From positions 124,001 through 188,000 of the forward strand of contig JBAWUJ010000109.1 in NCBI GenBank assembly GCA_037176705.1: a stretch of 64,000 nucleotides of DNA, written 5' to 3'. This stretch comes from Molossus alvarezi (Eukaryota > Chordata > Mammalia > Chiroptera > Molossidae). Positions within the stretch are counted from its first letter, which is position 1; every line of letters begins with the position of its first letter. The notes beneath the pieces were generated by a model that was given only the letters and a program-made list of their open reading frames with translations, was not told where the DNA came from and did no database searches. Both the position numbers and the translations under genes were made by a program. Shown here piece after piece: positions 22,144-33,118 of the stretch.

Positions 22144-22689
22144 TTTTTTTTTTTGAATTTATTTATTTATTTATTTTTTTGTTACAGATATTTTACCTTT
22201 TTACCCCATTGGCACCCCCCATCCCACCCCCCCTCCACCCTGACCCCAGCTTAGTTGTCCATGTCCATTGGTCATGCATACATGCATATAAGTTCTGTGG
22301 TTTATCTCTTCCCATCCCCCCACCCCCCATCCCCTCTTCTGAGGGATGTCAGTCTGTGCCCTACTTCCATGTGCCTGGGTCTACTGTATTCCTCAGACTG
22401 TTATGTTCATTATATTCCGTATATAAGTGAGATCATGTGGTATTTGTCTTTTTCTGCTTGGCTTCTTTCACTTAGGATAATACTTTCCAGGTCCCTCCAT
22501 GTTGTCTCAAAGGATAAGAGATCTTTCTTTCTTACCGCTGCATAGTATTCCATTGTGTATATGTACCACAGCTTTTTTATCCATTCGTCTACTGGTGGAC
22601 ACTTGGGCTGTTTCCAGATCTTAGCTATTGTAAATAGTGCTGCTATGAACATGGGGGTACATATATTCTTCCTGATTGGTGTTTCAGGC
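22144..22689 (-). mobile_element. Young 5'-truncated antisense L1
   Basis: The 546-bp insertion has a poly-T start, a 3' UTR complement (CCATCCCACCCCCCCTCCAC) and the last part of ORF2, cut off at GGTGTTTCAGGC. A perfect 16-bp TSD and well-kept ORF2 text suggest it is the most recent L1 insertion here. Confidence 0.92.
22410..22652 (-). pseudogene. L1 ORF2 C-terminal fragment
   Basis: Eighty uninterrupted codons: MFIAALFTIAKIWKQPKCPP, LWYIYTMEYYAAVRKKDLL, and a C-terminal SERSQAEKDKYHMISLIYGI. This is the end of ORF2p after the RT and cysteine-rich region. The absence of stops supports recent insertion; on its own it has no activity. Confidence 0.85.
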
Positions 22690-22705
22690 AGGAGAAGACA
22701 TTTTC
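22690..22705. repeat. TSD right of young L1 (16 bp)
   Basis: Exact match to 22128-22143. Confidence 0.9.
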
Positions 22706-23197
22706 ATTAGGGAAAAGCAGTACCTGGCTTGGACTCAAATGTGAGTTCAGTGAGAAACAAGTGTTACATAGGACAAGGGTTCAGGGTCTGGGCAGTTCTG
22801 AATGAGTTTACTACATGTTATTCTTGCTAAATGTTAAAATGTACCACAGAATTTTGCAGACCAGGTTTACTCAGGGTGATATTGACAAGAGCAAATCTAG
22901 CCAATTTCAAAGAATAAATCAACCTGTTTTTGAGCAAGGAGTGCACACAAGTACTGGTTAAGCTTGTCCGTGGAGAGACAGAGCTTTGGATATAAACTCC
23001 CATCCCCTTTACTTGCTGCAAATAAAGAAATCGACCTTGTGACAACCACATCTCACTCTTGAGTAAGCACCCCAAGAGGAAACACCTATTGATCTCAATA
23101 TTTTAAGGGACAGGGTGCCCTAAGAGCTTTGCTAACCCACCAGCTGAGATAAGCCTTTGTCTCCTGAGCCCGGTGTCTACATTTTCTTTCTCTACAG

Positions 23198-23256
23198 ACA
23201 GATGCCATGAGGGAGAATCTGGACAGGAAGGTGACTGTGTCAGAACAGCTGGCCTG
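23198..23256 (+). other. Candidate 59-bp exon between splice-like signals
   Basis: A pyrimidine-rich tract and CTACAG end at 23197, and GTGAGA starts at 23257. The 59 bases between are open in two frames; one reads TDAMRENLDRKVTVSEQLA. I do not recognise the peptide. Without RNA or conservation evidence this may be chance. Confidence 0.2.
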
Positions 23257-24606
23257 GTGAGACAGTGACTCCAGCTCCAGACCTTGTTGGGGAAGAGGGA
23301 GTCCAGCTGGGAATGGGATTTGACAGAAACCTCACTCCTGGGTGGGGAGCTGTGCCTGGGATTCTGATGGGAAAGGTGGGTAGACTGTAGAAAGGATTCT
23401 CAGGCAGGGCCTGGGAGAGAGATAAGTCCAGGGGCAAGATGCCCAGGTGGGACTCAGGAGAACTGAGGACTGTAACCTGCCTGTGCTCCCAGAGGAAGGG
23501 CCAGACCTAGGGGAGGGGCCTGTGTTCTCAGGCTGCAGTGCAGGGATGTGGGGATCAGAGGGGTTTGGACAGAAGCTACAGACAGAGAGAAGCTGAGGGC
23601 TGGGGGAACCTTGCCTCTGTCTTGGAGGGTACAAGTGGTTTTTATTTTTCCTATGAAACTAGTATTAGCCTCTGGGTTCTCCATTCATCTCTGAGCCCTG
23701 TGCTGCCCTACGGCATAGAGATAGGAATAGGTGGCCCCTTAAGACTTAGGGATGATCAGTGGAAACTAGGCACCCTGAGGAAGATGCTTCTGTGCCTTCA
23801 GCTCCTCCCGGGTTGTGTGTCTGGAGTGTGAGGGCCATGCCAATATGGTCTAAAGGGAGTCTCCCCCAGCCTGGCCCCTGGGGCTTCTCTGCAGCCTCCT
23901 CAGGGTGTCTCTGCCTCACTGACAGCCAGGCATGGCCAGGGCAGCAGCACTGGTAGTGGAGCAGCCTGGGCAAGGGCTCTCAGTCACCTGAGGTTGAGGC
24001 CCCCGATGTCCCAGCCACCACCAGGCTTGCATTCTCCATCCTGCCTTTCTCCTTTGGTGCCTGGTGTCCTCCATCTCACCCTCCCCTGTGTCCCCACACT
24101 CCCCTCTGTGCCCTGCTCCTGAGCCCCAAGCCCTTTGGTGCTACAGCTGAAGGCAGATGCAGCTGCCCCCAGAGCTGTGCTAGGTGCCTGAGAACTTTCC
24201 AGAGAACTTTCCCACAGGTTGTGAGTACAAGGGTCAACTGCAGTCCAGCTGCATGGCTCTACAGGTTGGCATTTATTGCTCCCTGTGCCCTCACCAACTT
24301 GCCTGCCACTACCGGCTGATTTCTGCCTCTTTGTCCCCACTCCCAGGGAGGTGAGGTCTGGCCCCCATGCTCAGGACCCCTGCTTGCCCCACCCCATGGC
24401 TTCCATCCTTATTCTCAGTTCTCCTTTCTTCAGGTGGTTTCTAGATGGACTTGGGCACACTCTGAGCTCCTGGGAAGAAGTCACTGATGTGGAGCTGGGT
24501 TTTCTGTTTGCTGACTCAGGGTTCCTGCCTGCCCCTGCTCACTGTGGTGTGGGGTGATGGGTCCTGGCCTTGGTGTGTATGCAAGGTGCTGTCTGTCTGC
24601 CCAGCA

Positions 24607-24628
24607 TGGCCACACACACACACACACC
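24607..24628. repeat. CA dinucleotide microsatellite
   Basis: About ten uninterrupted CA units. Confidence 0.9.
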
Positions 24629-24934
24629 CTGTGTTCATCTCCTCTGTTGCCCAGCTGCAGAGAGCAGAGTCCTGACCTGTGCTGGGTGGAGGATGTCTGA
24701 AGTGTGGGACCCAGGCACCACAATCCCCTGACAATCAGTGGAGCACTGCACATGCCCAGGAGCTGCTTTGTGACCTTGACAACAAGGCACATGGCTGCCT
24801 GGCCTGGCAGGTTCTGCATAGCCTTCCCCCAGAGCAGCAGTGGGTGAGACGTGAGGGTTGTGGAGTCCCACCTGCGTGCACACTCCACCCTCTCCCTTCT
24901 CTGGTAGATGCTATATGTTGCTAATCCCCACCTG

Positions 24935-25140
24935 AGAATATTTATTTTATTGATTTTTCAGAGAGTGGAAAGGGGGAGGGAGAGAGAGATAAATCAATGT
25001 GAGAGAGACAGTCATTGTTTCCCTCCTGCACATGCCCTGATGAGACCCAAGAATCAATCCTGTCACTCAGGGAATCAAACACACAACCCTTTGGAACATG
25101 GGACTACGCTCTAACCAATGGGTCTTGCTGCCCAGGGCCA
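24935..25140 (-). mobile_element. Older VES SINE, antisense
   Basis: TTTTATTGATTTTTCAGAGA, GGGAGGGAGAGAGAGATAAA, TCAATGTGAGAGAGACAGTC, then a CTGCACATGCCCTGATGAGA body and a decayed tRNA head ending CCCAGGGCCA. This matches the general VES layout of vesper-type bats and is older than the copies with perfect TSDs. Confidence 0.75.
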
Positions 25141-26435
25141 TTTTAAATTTTTTGTAATAATGCTACTGCTTTTCCCAGTGGCTGCACCTGTCTGCATTCT
25201 CACCCGCAGTGTAAGAGGCTTTTCTTTTCTCCACATCCTCACCAATTCTTCTTTTTGTTGATATACTGATGACAGCCATTCTGACTGGTTTGAGGTAATA
25301 TCTCATTGTGGATTTAATTTGCATTTCTCTGATGATTGGTGCCTTTGAGTATCTTTTCATATGTCTACTGCCATCCGTATGTCCTCTTTTAAGAAGTGTT
25401 TATTCAGATTATTTGCCCATTTTTAGTTAGATTTTTAGTTTTGTTTTTTGATTAAGTTTTATTCTTTTGAGTAAGAAAGGATGGGTGAGTGACAGAAAGA
25501 GAAAGGGAGTAAGAAACATTGTGAAAGAGAAACATCTATCAGCTGCCTCCTACCTGCACTCTGACCATGAATCAATCTGCAACCGCAGCATGTGCCCGGA
25601 CCAGGAATTAAACTGGCAAGCTTCCGGTGCACAGACAATGCTCAATCAAGTGAACCACACTTGCAAAGGCTAATGTAAAGTTTTGTAAGTTCTTTATAAG
25701 TTTTAGATAGTAAGCCTTCATCAGATGTGTTAGTGAATATATTCTCCCATTTAGAGTGTTGTTATTTAATTTTGTGGATGGGTTGTTTTGCTGTGTAAAA
25801 ATTTCCAGTTTATTTAGTCCCATTTGTTTATTTTGTTTGTTTCCCTTGCCTAAGGACATATATCAGAAAAAAATATTACTATGAGAAATGTATAAGGTTT
25901 TATTGCCTATGTTTTCTTGTAGAATGTTTATCTGTTTGAGTCTAATATTTAGGTCTTTAATTCATTTTGTGTATATTATTATGCATAGTGTAAGAAGGTG
26001 CTCTAGTTTATTTTTTGTTTACCTATTTGTCCAATTTTTCCACCACCATTTATTGAACAGACTAATTTACCCCATTGTATGTTCTTGCATTTTTTTTTTT
26101 TTGTCAATATTAACTGACTATAAAGGTGTAGATTTATCTCTAGGCTCTCTAGTCTGGTTCATTGATTTGCATATTTGTTTTGGTGTGTTTACCATGCTGT
26201 TTTGATTATGAAGGCCTTACAGTATACTTAGATATCAGTTAGCATGCTTCCTCCAATCTTATTCTACTTTCTCAGATTGCTATGGCTATTTTTTTTTTTT
26301 TGTGGTTCCATACAAATTTTCGAAAAATTTGTTGTAGTTCTGTGAAATATGCCATTGGTATCTTGAGACAAATTGTATTTAACTGATATATTGCTTTGGA
26401 TAGTATAAGCTTTTTTTATTAAGTATCATTATATT
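25141..26435 (-). mobile_element. Old antisense L1 ORF2 fragment
   Basis: Complement of the ORF2 cysteine-rich and C-terminal regions (SGAAT-like text near 25180 through [20 protein letters not shown] near 25360-25300), continuing to RT-proximal sequence near 26400. It is interrupted by an old VES SINE at 25463-25672. It is more diverged than the antisense copies at 44-61 kb. Confidence 0.75.
25463..25672 (-). mobile_element. Old VES-type SINE, antisense
   Basis: GTGACAGAAAGAGAAAGGGA, AGAGAAACATCTATCAGCTG, GCAACCGCAGCATGTGCCCG and CAGACAATGCTCAATCAAGT follow the layout of a reversed VES SINE. The L1 text resumes afterwards with TTTTGTAAGTTCTTTATAAG. Confidence 0.7.
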
Positions 26436-27232
26436 ATCTTATATCCCCAAATTTGTGTCTATATTTTACCTTTATTGTTGAACGTATTATGGATGGCCTC
26501 CATTTTTCCCCAAGTGACCTTTTCCTCTTCACTCCCACCTCCCCTCCTGCTTTCCCCAAGCTGTTGTCTGTGTCCATGAGTTGTGCATATATGCATATAC
26601 TTCTTTGGTTTATCTCTTCTCAACCCCCTTCCATTTGAGGTTTATTGGTCTGCTTCTTACTTCCTGTCTCTGATCAGTTTTTATTAACAGGTTACTTTGT
26701 TCATGATGTTCCATAAATAAGTGATATCATGTGATACTTATCTTTATATAACTGGGTATTTCTCTCAGTATAACACTCCCCAGGTGCCTCCATGTCGTCT
26801 CAAAGGATAAGAGATCTTTCTTTCTTACAGCTGCATAGTATTTCATTGTGTAAATGTACCACAGCTTTTTTATCCACTAATCTACTGATGAACACTGGCT
26901 GTTTCCAGATCTTAGCTATCGTAAATAGTGCTGCTGTGAATGTAGGGGTACATATATTCTTTCTGTTTGCTGTTTTAGGCTTCTGAGGATATATTCCTAG
27001 AAGTGCAATCACTGGGTCAAATGGCAATTCCATTTATATTTTTTAGGAAACACTTTGTTATTTTCCAAAGTGGCTGCTCAGTCTGAACTTCTGCCAGCAG
27101 TGTACTTTTCTCCACATCCTCACCAGCACTTGTTTGAAGATTTGTTGATGGAACCATTCTTTCAGGTATGAGGTAATATTTCAGTTATTTTAATTTGCAT
27201 ATCTCTGATGGTTGGTAATTTTGAGCATTATT

Positions 27233-27447
27233 ATTTTTTTTATCCTTGCCCGAGGATATTTTTCCATTTTTTGTACAGATAGAGTGGGAGGGAGAGAGAG
27301 GAAGGGAAAGAGAGAGAAACATCAACGTGAAGGGACACATCGAGTGGCTGCCACCCGCACGACCAACCAGGGCCGGGGACAAACTGCAACCGAAGTACGT
27401 GCCCTTAGCGGGAACTGAACCCGGGTCTCTCCGGACCGCAGGCCGAC
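27233..27447 (-). mobile_element. VES SINE, antisense, 5'-truncated
   Basis: Shares the body of the 15.74-kb copy but stops at GGACCGCAGGCCGAC, lacking about the first 30 bases of the tRNA head and with them the A box. Flanked by a 12-bp TSD TTGAGCATTATT (27221-27232 and 27448-27459). Confidence 0.9.
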
Positions 27448-29489
27448 TTGAGCATTATTTTTTATGTCTCTTGGCCATTTCTATGTCCTGTTAAGAAATT
27501 GATCTATTCATATCCTCTGTCCAATTTTAATTGAATTGTTTGTCTTTCTTTTGTTGAGTTGTATGAGTACTTTATATATTTATACATTAACCCTTTATTT
27601 GATGTATCCTTGGCAAATATGTTCTTCTTGAGAGTAGGCTCTCTTTTCATTTTGATGCTGGTTTCTTTTGCCATTTAGAAACTTTATAGTTTGATGTAAT
27701 GTCAGTTTTTTTTCTTTTGTTTCTCTTGCCCTAGATGAAAAATTAGTGAAATTCTTCCTACTTATAATCACAGTATATGCTTTCACTTATTTGTATCTTC
27801 TTGTTTCTTTTTTCAGGGTCTTATAATTTTCTAAGTACACTCTTTTACATCCTTGGTTAAATTTATTTTTAGGAATTTTATTTTATTGATACAATTGTAA
27901 AATGAGATTTTTTTTTTTTTTTTAGTTTCACCTCTGATAGTTTATTATTGGTTTATAACAATGAAACTGGTTACTAGGTGTTTATTTTATATCCTGCTAC
28001 TGCACTAAATTCCTTTATCAGTTCCAGTAGATATTTGGAGTCATCCTTTGGGTTCTTTATATACAGTATTATGTAATCTGCAAATAATGACAGTTTTACT
28101 TCTTCCTTTCTAATATGAATGCTTGTTTTTTAATTCTTTTCATTAAATACATGTGGCTATGACTCCCACCTCTATGTTGAACAAGAGTGGTGAAAGCAGC
28201 CTTCCTTGTCTTGTTCCTGATTTTCAGGTAAACTTTTTTAGGTTTTTCCCATTGAGTGTGATGTTGGCTAAGGGTATGTCATATGTGCCTTTATTATCTT
28301 GAGGTATGTTTCCTCTATTCCCAGTTTTCTGACAGTTTTTGTCATAAATGGGTACCAGATTTTGTCAAATGCTTTTTCGGCATGTATTGTTCTGATTGTA
28401 CAATTTTTATTCTATATTTTGTTTATATTCTGTATCACATTTATTGATTTTCAAATAGTGTACCAACTTTGCATTCCAAGTATAAATCACACTTAATCAC
28501 AGGGTAAGATCTTTTTATTGTATTGCTGAATCCAGTTTGCTGATAGTTTGTTTTGAATTTGTATCCATGTTCATTAGGGACATTAGCCCATATGTTTTTG
28601 TTTTTGTTTTGTAGTGTCTTTAATCTGGTTTTGGAATTAGGATAATGCTGGTTTCATAAAATGGGCTAGGAAATATTCCCTTGTTTTCAAGTTTTTTTTC
28701 CCCTATAATTTGAGAAGGACAGGTACTAGTTCTTTGAATGTTTAGTAAAATTCACCTGTGGAGCCATCCAGTTCAGGATTGAGTTGTTGGAAGTTTTGTT
28801 TGTTTGTTTTATTACTGCATCGATTTCATTAGTAGTAATCAGTCTATATAGATTTGCTGCTTTTTTCCTGATTGACTTTTGGAAGATTGTATGCTTCTAG
28901 GAATGTATCCATTTTGTTCAGGTTTTCCAGTTTGCTGGCATGTAGTTGTTTGTAATATTTTCTTACAATCTTTTCTATAACCGTGCAGTTGGTTGTTATG
29001 TCTCCTCTTTCATTTCTGGTTTTATTTATTTGGGTCCTCTCTCTTTTTTACTTGATAATTTTTTATAAAGTTTACTGTCAATCTTGTTTATTTTTTCAAA
29101 GAACCAGCTCTAGGTTTCACTGATCTTTTGGATTATATAGTCACAATTTCATTTATTTCTGCTCTGACATTTATTATTTCTTTTCTTCTATTCACTCTGG
29201 GCTTTCTTTACTCCTCCTAGTTCCTCTAAGTGCAAAATTATATTATTTATTTGAGACTTTTCTTGTTTCTTCAGGTAGGCTTGTAATGTTACTAATTTCT
29301 CTCGTAAAACTGCTTTTGCTGTATCCTGTAAATTTTGGGTTGTTGTTTTCTCACTTTCATATGTCCCTAGGTATCTTTTGATTTTTTTTTCTTAATCCCT
29401 CGGTTAACCAATCCATTGTTTAATGACATATGATTTAGCCTCTGTGTTTTGTAATTTTTGTTTTGTTATGTTTTAATTCAATAAGCGAT

Positions 29490-29735
29490 CATTTTTATTG
29501 TTGTAAAATGTGTATAACACAAAATTTACCATGTTATCCACATTTACAGACACAATAGAGTAGCATTAAGTACATTAACATTGTTCCGTTATCACCACCA
29601 TCTATCTCCAGAACATCTTTTATTATATGCTTCTCTTTTTTTTCATTGAATTTATTGTGGTGACCGTGGTTCATAAAATTATATAGGCTTCATGGATATA
29701 CAATTCTATAGTACAGCACCTGTTGTCAGTTTATT
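29490..29735 (-). mobile_element. Ancient mammalian L1 3'-end fragment(s)
   Basis: AAATTTACCATGTTATCCAC, ATTAAGTACATTAACATTGT and CACCACCATCTATCTCCAGA match the antisense 3' region of old L1M-type elements of placental mammals, followed by a second piece (ATTGTGGTGACCGTGGTTCA). They interrupt the surrounding ORF2 endonuclease text. Confidence 0.6.
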
Positions 29736-30285
29736 TCTTTTGATTGATTTCTAGTTTTATACCATTATGGTTAGAGAAGATGTTTGATATGATTCCATTC
29801 TTCTTAAATGTACTGAGATTTATTTTGTATCCTAACATGTGATCCATCTTAGAAAATGTCCTATGAGCACTAGGAAAGAATGCATATTCTACTGCTGCAG
29901 GGTGAAATGCTCTGAAGATATCAATCAAAGCCAACTGATTAGTGAACCATTTAAAGCTGCTATTTCCTCATTAACTTTCTGTCTCGAAAAATCTATCGAT
30001 ATCATTGGGTGTTAAAACCCCCTACTATGCCTACATTATTGTCAATCTCTTTCTTCATGTCATCAAGATGTGCTTCATATATTTAGGTGCTCCTATGTTG
30101 GGTCCATACATGTTTCCAAGGTTTATATCCTCTTGTTGCATTGTTTCCTTTATAATTATGCAGTCTTTTTTTTTTTTTTTTTTGTCTCTTACTATAGCTG
30201 AATTTTAAAGTCTATTTTGTCAGGTAAGGTATTACTAACCAAACTTCTTTTTTATTGTCATAAAATTTATTTTCCATTCCTTTTT

Positions 30286-30422
30286 GTATAGTCTGCATCC
30301 TTCATGCTCCCCACTGGGGTTTTGTCCTACAACCTGGGTATGTGTCCTGACCAGGAACCAAAATGGTTACCTCTTGTTGCATGGGTTGGCACTCAATCAC
30401 TGAGACACACCAGCCAGGAGGT
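30286..30422 (-). mobile_element. Partial tRNA-derived SINE, antisense
   Basis: CCTACAACCTGGGTATGTGT, CCTGACCAGGAACCAAAATG and CAATCACTGAGACACACCAG are the complement of a SINE head with a decayed B box. The tail is missing. Confidence 0.65.
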
Positions 30423-31034
30423 CTAGTGCTTCATTTATAGTTTTTATTTTCTTGTTAATTTTTCATCCAGAGGACCTATCCAGTGATGTCAGCAGGGTAT
30501 TGAAGCCCCCTGCTATGATTGTATTGCTGTTGATTTCTCCTTTGAATTTCTCCAGAAGATTTTAATTTATTTTAGTTTTTTATGTTTTCTGCATGTATAT
30601 TTACAAAGGTTATATCTTCCTGTTGAATAGATCCTTTCAATAATATTCAGTGGCCCTGGCCAGTCTGGCTCAGCGGTTAGAGCGTCGGCCTGCAGTCCAG
30701 AGAGACACAGGTTCAGTTCCACTAAGGGCATGTACCTCGGTGGCAGTTTGTCCCTGGCCCTGGTTGGAGTTGTGTGGGTGGCGACTACGGGATGTATCAC
30801 TTTCACAGTGATGCTTGTCTCTCTCTGTCTCCTTTCCACTCTATCTGAACAAAATATTGAAAATGTCCTCGAGTGAGGATAAAAAAAAATACTATCTAGT
30901 GGCCTTCCTTGTCTATAGTTATGGTCATCATTTTGAAGTCTGTTTTATATGGCATGAGTATTCCTGCCTCAGCTTTTTTTCTCTTTCCTTTGCTTGGAAA
31001 TATTTGTTTCATCCTTTCACTTTCTTTTTTTCTT
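30423..31034 (-). mobile_element. Antisense L1 endonuclease fragment
   Basis: Complement of the ORF2 endonuclease. Near 30500 the catalytic GDFN motif reads GGFN (IAGGFNTL). A sense VES SINE splits it at 30652-30889, after which the RDKEGHY-like text resumes. Confidence 0.75.
30652..30889 (+). mobile_element. VES SINE, sense
   Basis: Head GGCCCTGGCCAGTCTGGCTC and AGCGGTTAGAGCGTCGGCCT, B box GGTTCAGTTCC, body GTACCTCGGTGGCAG, tail TCCTCGAGTGAGGATAAAAA. Flanking TATTCAGTGGCC and TATCTAGTGGCC form a likely TSD in L1 endonuclease text. Confidence 0.88.
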
Positions 31035-32844
31035 ATTCATCAATTTATTTGGTTTGGATTTTTCTATTACTTTCCCAACACCCTTATTCCTATTTCACCT
31101 TTGCCCCCACCCCTCCACCCCAAGCATTGTTGTCTATAGACATTGGTTACACATACATGCATGTAAGTTTTTTGGTTTATCTCATTGTACTCCTGGACAC
31201 CTCCTCTGAGGTTTGTCAGTCTGAACCATACTCTTTTCTGTGTCTCTGGGTCTATTTTTTTCATCAACTAACTTTGTTTATTATGTTCTACAAATAAGTG
31301 CGATCATGTAATATTGGTCTATCTCAGATTGGCTTATTTTGCTTAGCATGATACTCTCCTGATCCCTACATGTCATCTCAAAGGGTAAGAAATCTTTTTT
31401 TCTTACAGCTGCATACTTTTCTATTGTGTATATGCACCACATATTTTTTTATCTACACATCTATTAATGGACACTTGGGCTCTTTCCAGATATTGCCAAT
31501 TGTAAATAGTGCTAATAAAGAACACAGTGTTACACATAATTTTTCTGAATGGTGTTTCAGTTTTCTTAAGATATATTCCCAGAAGTGGAATCATTGGGTC
31601 AAATGACAGTTTAATTTGTTAATTTTTTGAAGAAACGCCATATTGTTATCCATAGTGACTGTACTAGTCTGCATTCCCACCAGCAGTGCACTAGAGTCCC
31701 CTTTTCTCCACACCCTCACCAAGACTTGTTGTTTGATGATTTGTTGACGGTGGCCATTCTGGCAGGTGTGACGTAATACCTCATAGTTGTTTTAATTTGC
31801 ATCTCTTGATGATTAGTGACATGGAGCATTTTTTCATATGTCTCTTGGCCATTTGTATGTCATGTTTGGAGAGGTGTCTGTTTAGGTCCTCTGCCCATTT
31901 TTTTAAATTGGGTTATTCTTTTTTAATTGACTTGTATGAGTAATCCATATATTTTGTAAATTAACCCTTTATGTGATGTGTCGGCAATTATGCTTTCCCA
32001 TATACTGAGCAACCTTTCCATTTTAATGGTTGTTCTTTTTGCTTTACAGAAGCTTTTTAGTTTGCTGTAGTCCCAAGTGTTTATTTTTTCCTTTGTTTCT
32101 CTTGTTTTAGGCATTTTATCAATAAAATTCTGCCCTGAGTGATGTCTAAAATTTTATTGTCTACATTTTTTTTTTAGATTTTCTATGGATTCATGAGTCA
32201 AATTTAAGTCTTTTATCCAATTTGACTTTATTCTCATGTATGGTGTAAGTTGGTGGACAAGTTTTATTTATTTATTTATTTATTTTATCCTCACACGAGG
32301 ATATTTTTCCATTTTTTGTACAGATAGAGTGGGAGGGAGAGATAGGAAGGGAGAGAGAGAGAGAGAAACATCGACATGAAGGGACACATCGAGTGGCTGC
32401 CACCCACACGACCAACCAGGGCCGGGGACAAACCGCAACCGAAGTACGTGCCCTTAGCGGGAACCGAACCCGGGTCTCTCCGGACCCCAGGCCAACGCTC
32501 TAACCGCTGAGCCAAACCGGCCAGGGCAACAAGTTTTATTTTTTATTTTTGCATGTAGCTGTCTAATTTTCTCAACACCATGTATTAAAAAGGCTCTTTT
32601 TACTACATTGTATGCTCTTGCCACCTTTGTCAAATATTAGTTCAGCATTACATCTTGGATCACATTCTGTGTTCTCTGTTTAATTCTATTGATCCATATG
32701 CCTTCTCTTCCTTCAGTACTGGGATGTTTTGATTACCGTGGCTTTGTAGTATAATCTGATATCTGGTATTGTGATCCTTCCTACTTTATTTTTTTATTTA
32801 AATATTGCTGTGGCTATTAGCGTTCTTTTTAAATTTAATATAAA
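31035..32844 (-). mobile_element. Antisense L1, 3'UTR and ORF2 C-terminus to RT edge
   Basis: 3' UTR complement at about 31060-31240, then ORF2 C-terminal text (TATIGNIWKEPKCPL-like near 31490) and the cysteine-rich region near 31660-31720, to about 32840. A VES SINE lies at 32270-32528. Frames are broken. Confidence 0.8.
32270..32528 (-). mobile_element. VES SINE, antisense, full length
   Basis: TTTATCCTCACACGAGGATA at the tail end, GGACACATCGAGTGGCTGCC in the body, and CTAACCGCTGAGCCAAACCG at the tRNA head. Exact 13-bp TSD ACAAGTTTTATTT at 32257-32269 and 32529-32541. Full length with clear A and B boxes, so relatively young. Confidence 0.92.
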
Positions 32845-33118
32845 CTTTTTCTTCTTTTACAAATGTTATTCATTTTCCCCTCATTGGCATCTCCGCCCCT
32901 TTTCTCCAGCCCCATCCTCAGCTTTGTTTTATATTTTCATTGCTCATGCATGTAAGTTCTGTGGTTCATTTCTTTCCCCACAAACCCGCCCTCCTCTGAG
33001 GCTTGTCAAAATATACCCCATCTCTATGTCTCTGGGTTAATTGTGTTCAGCAGTTTGGTTAGTTCATTATATTCCACAAATAAGTGAGAACATCTGATAT
33101 TTGTGTTTTCTGCTTGGC
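32845..33118 (-). mobile_element. Antisense L1 3'UTR stub
   Basis: A 3' UTR complement and the last few ORF2 codons, then an abrupt start of a second, similar 3' UTR at 33119. Two L1 3' ends thus lie in tandem. Confidence 0.7.

Larger units (their letters stand above)
22706..24934. other. GC-rich non-repetitive region, no identified gene
   Basis: GC-rich, with many CAGG and CCCAG motifs and a CA microsatellite (24607-24628). Possible splice signals occur at 23198-23256. Short frames exist on both strands, the longest being 24888-24481 on the minus strand (135 codons), but none has a recognisable domain. It may be intronic or intergenic DNA of a gene outside the window. Confidence 0.4.
26436..30285 (-). 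mobile_element. Old antisense L1, 3'UTR to endonuclease
   Basis: Runs from a 3' UTR near 26440-26640 through the ORF2 C-terminus (TMKYYAAVRK-like near 26850), RT and endonuclease to about 30250. The RT catalytic box reads FADY at 28073-28084, so it is inactive. A VES SINE sits at 27233-27447, and a block of foreign ancient L1 3' sequence at 29490-29735. Confidence 0.8.

Noticed and set aside
24481..24888. A 135-codon minus-strand frame as a gene
   Set aside because: GC-rich composition with overlapping frames on both strands; CA repeat included; no domain recognised.
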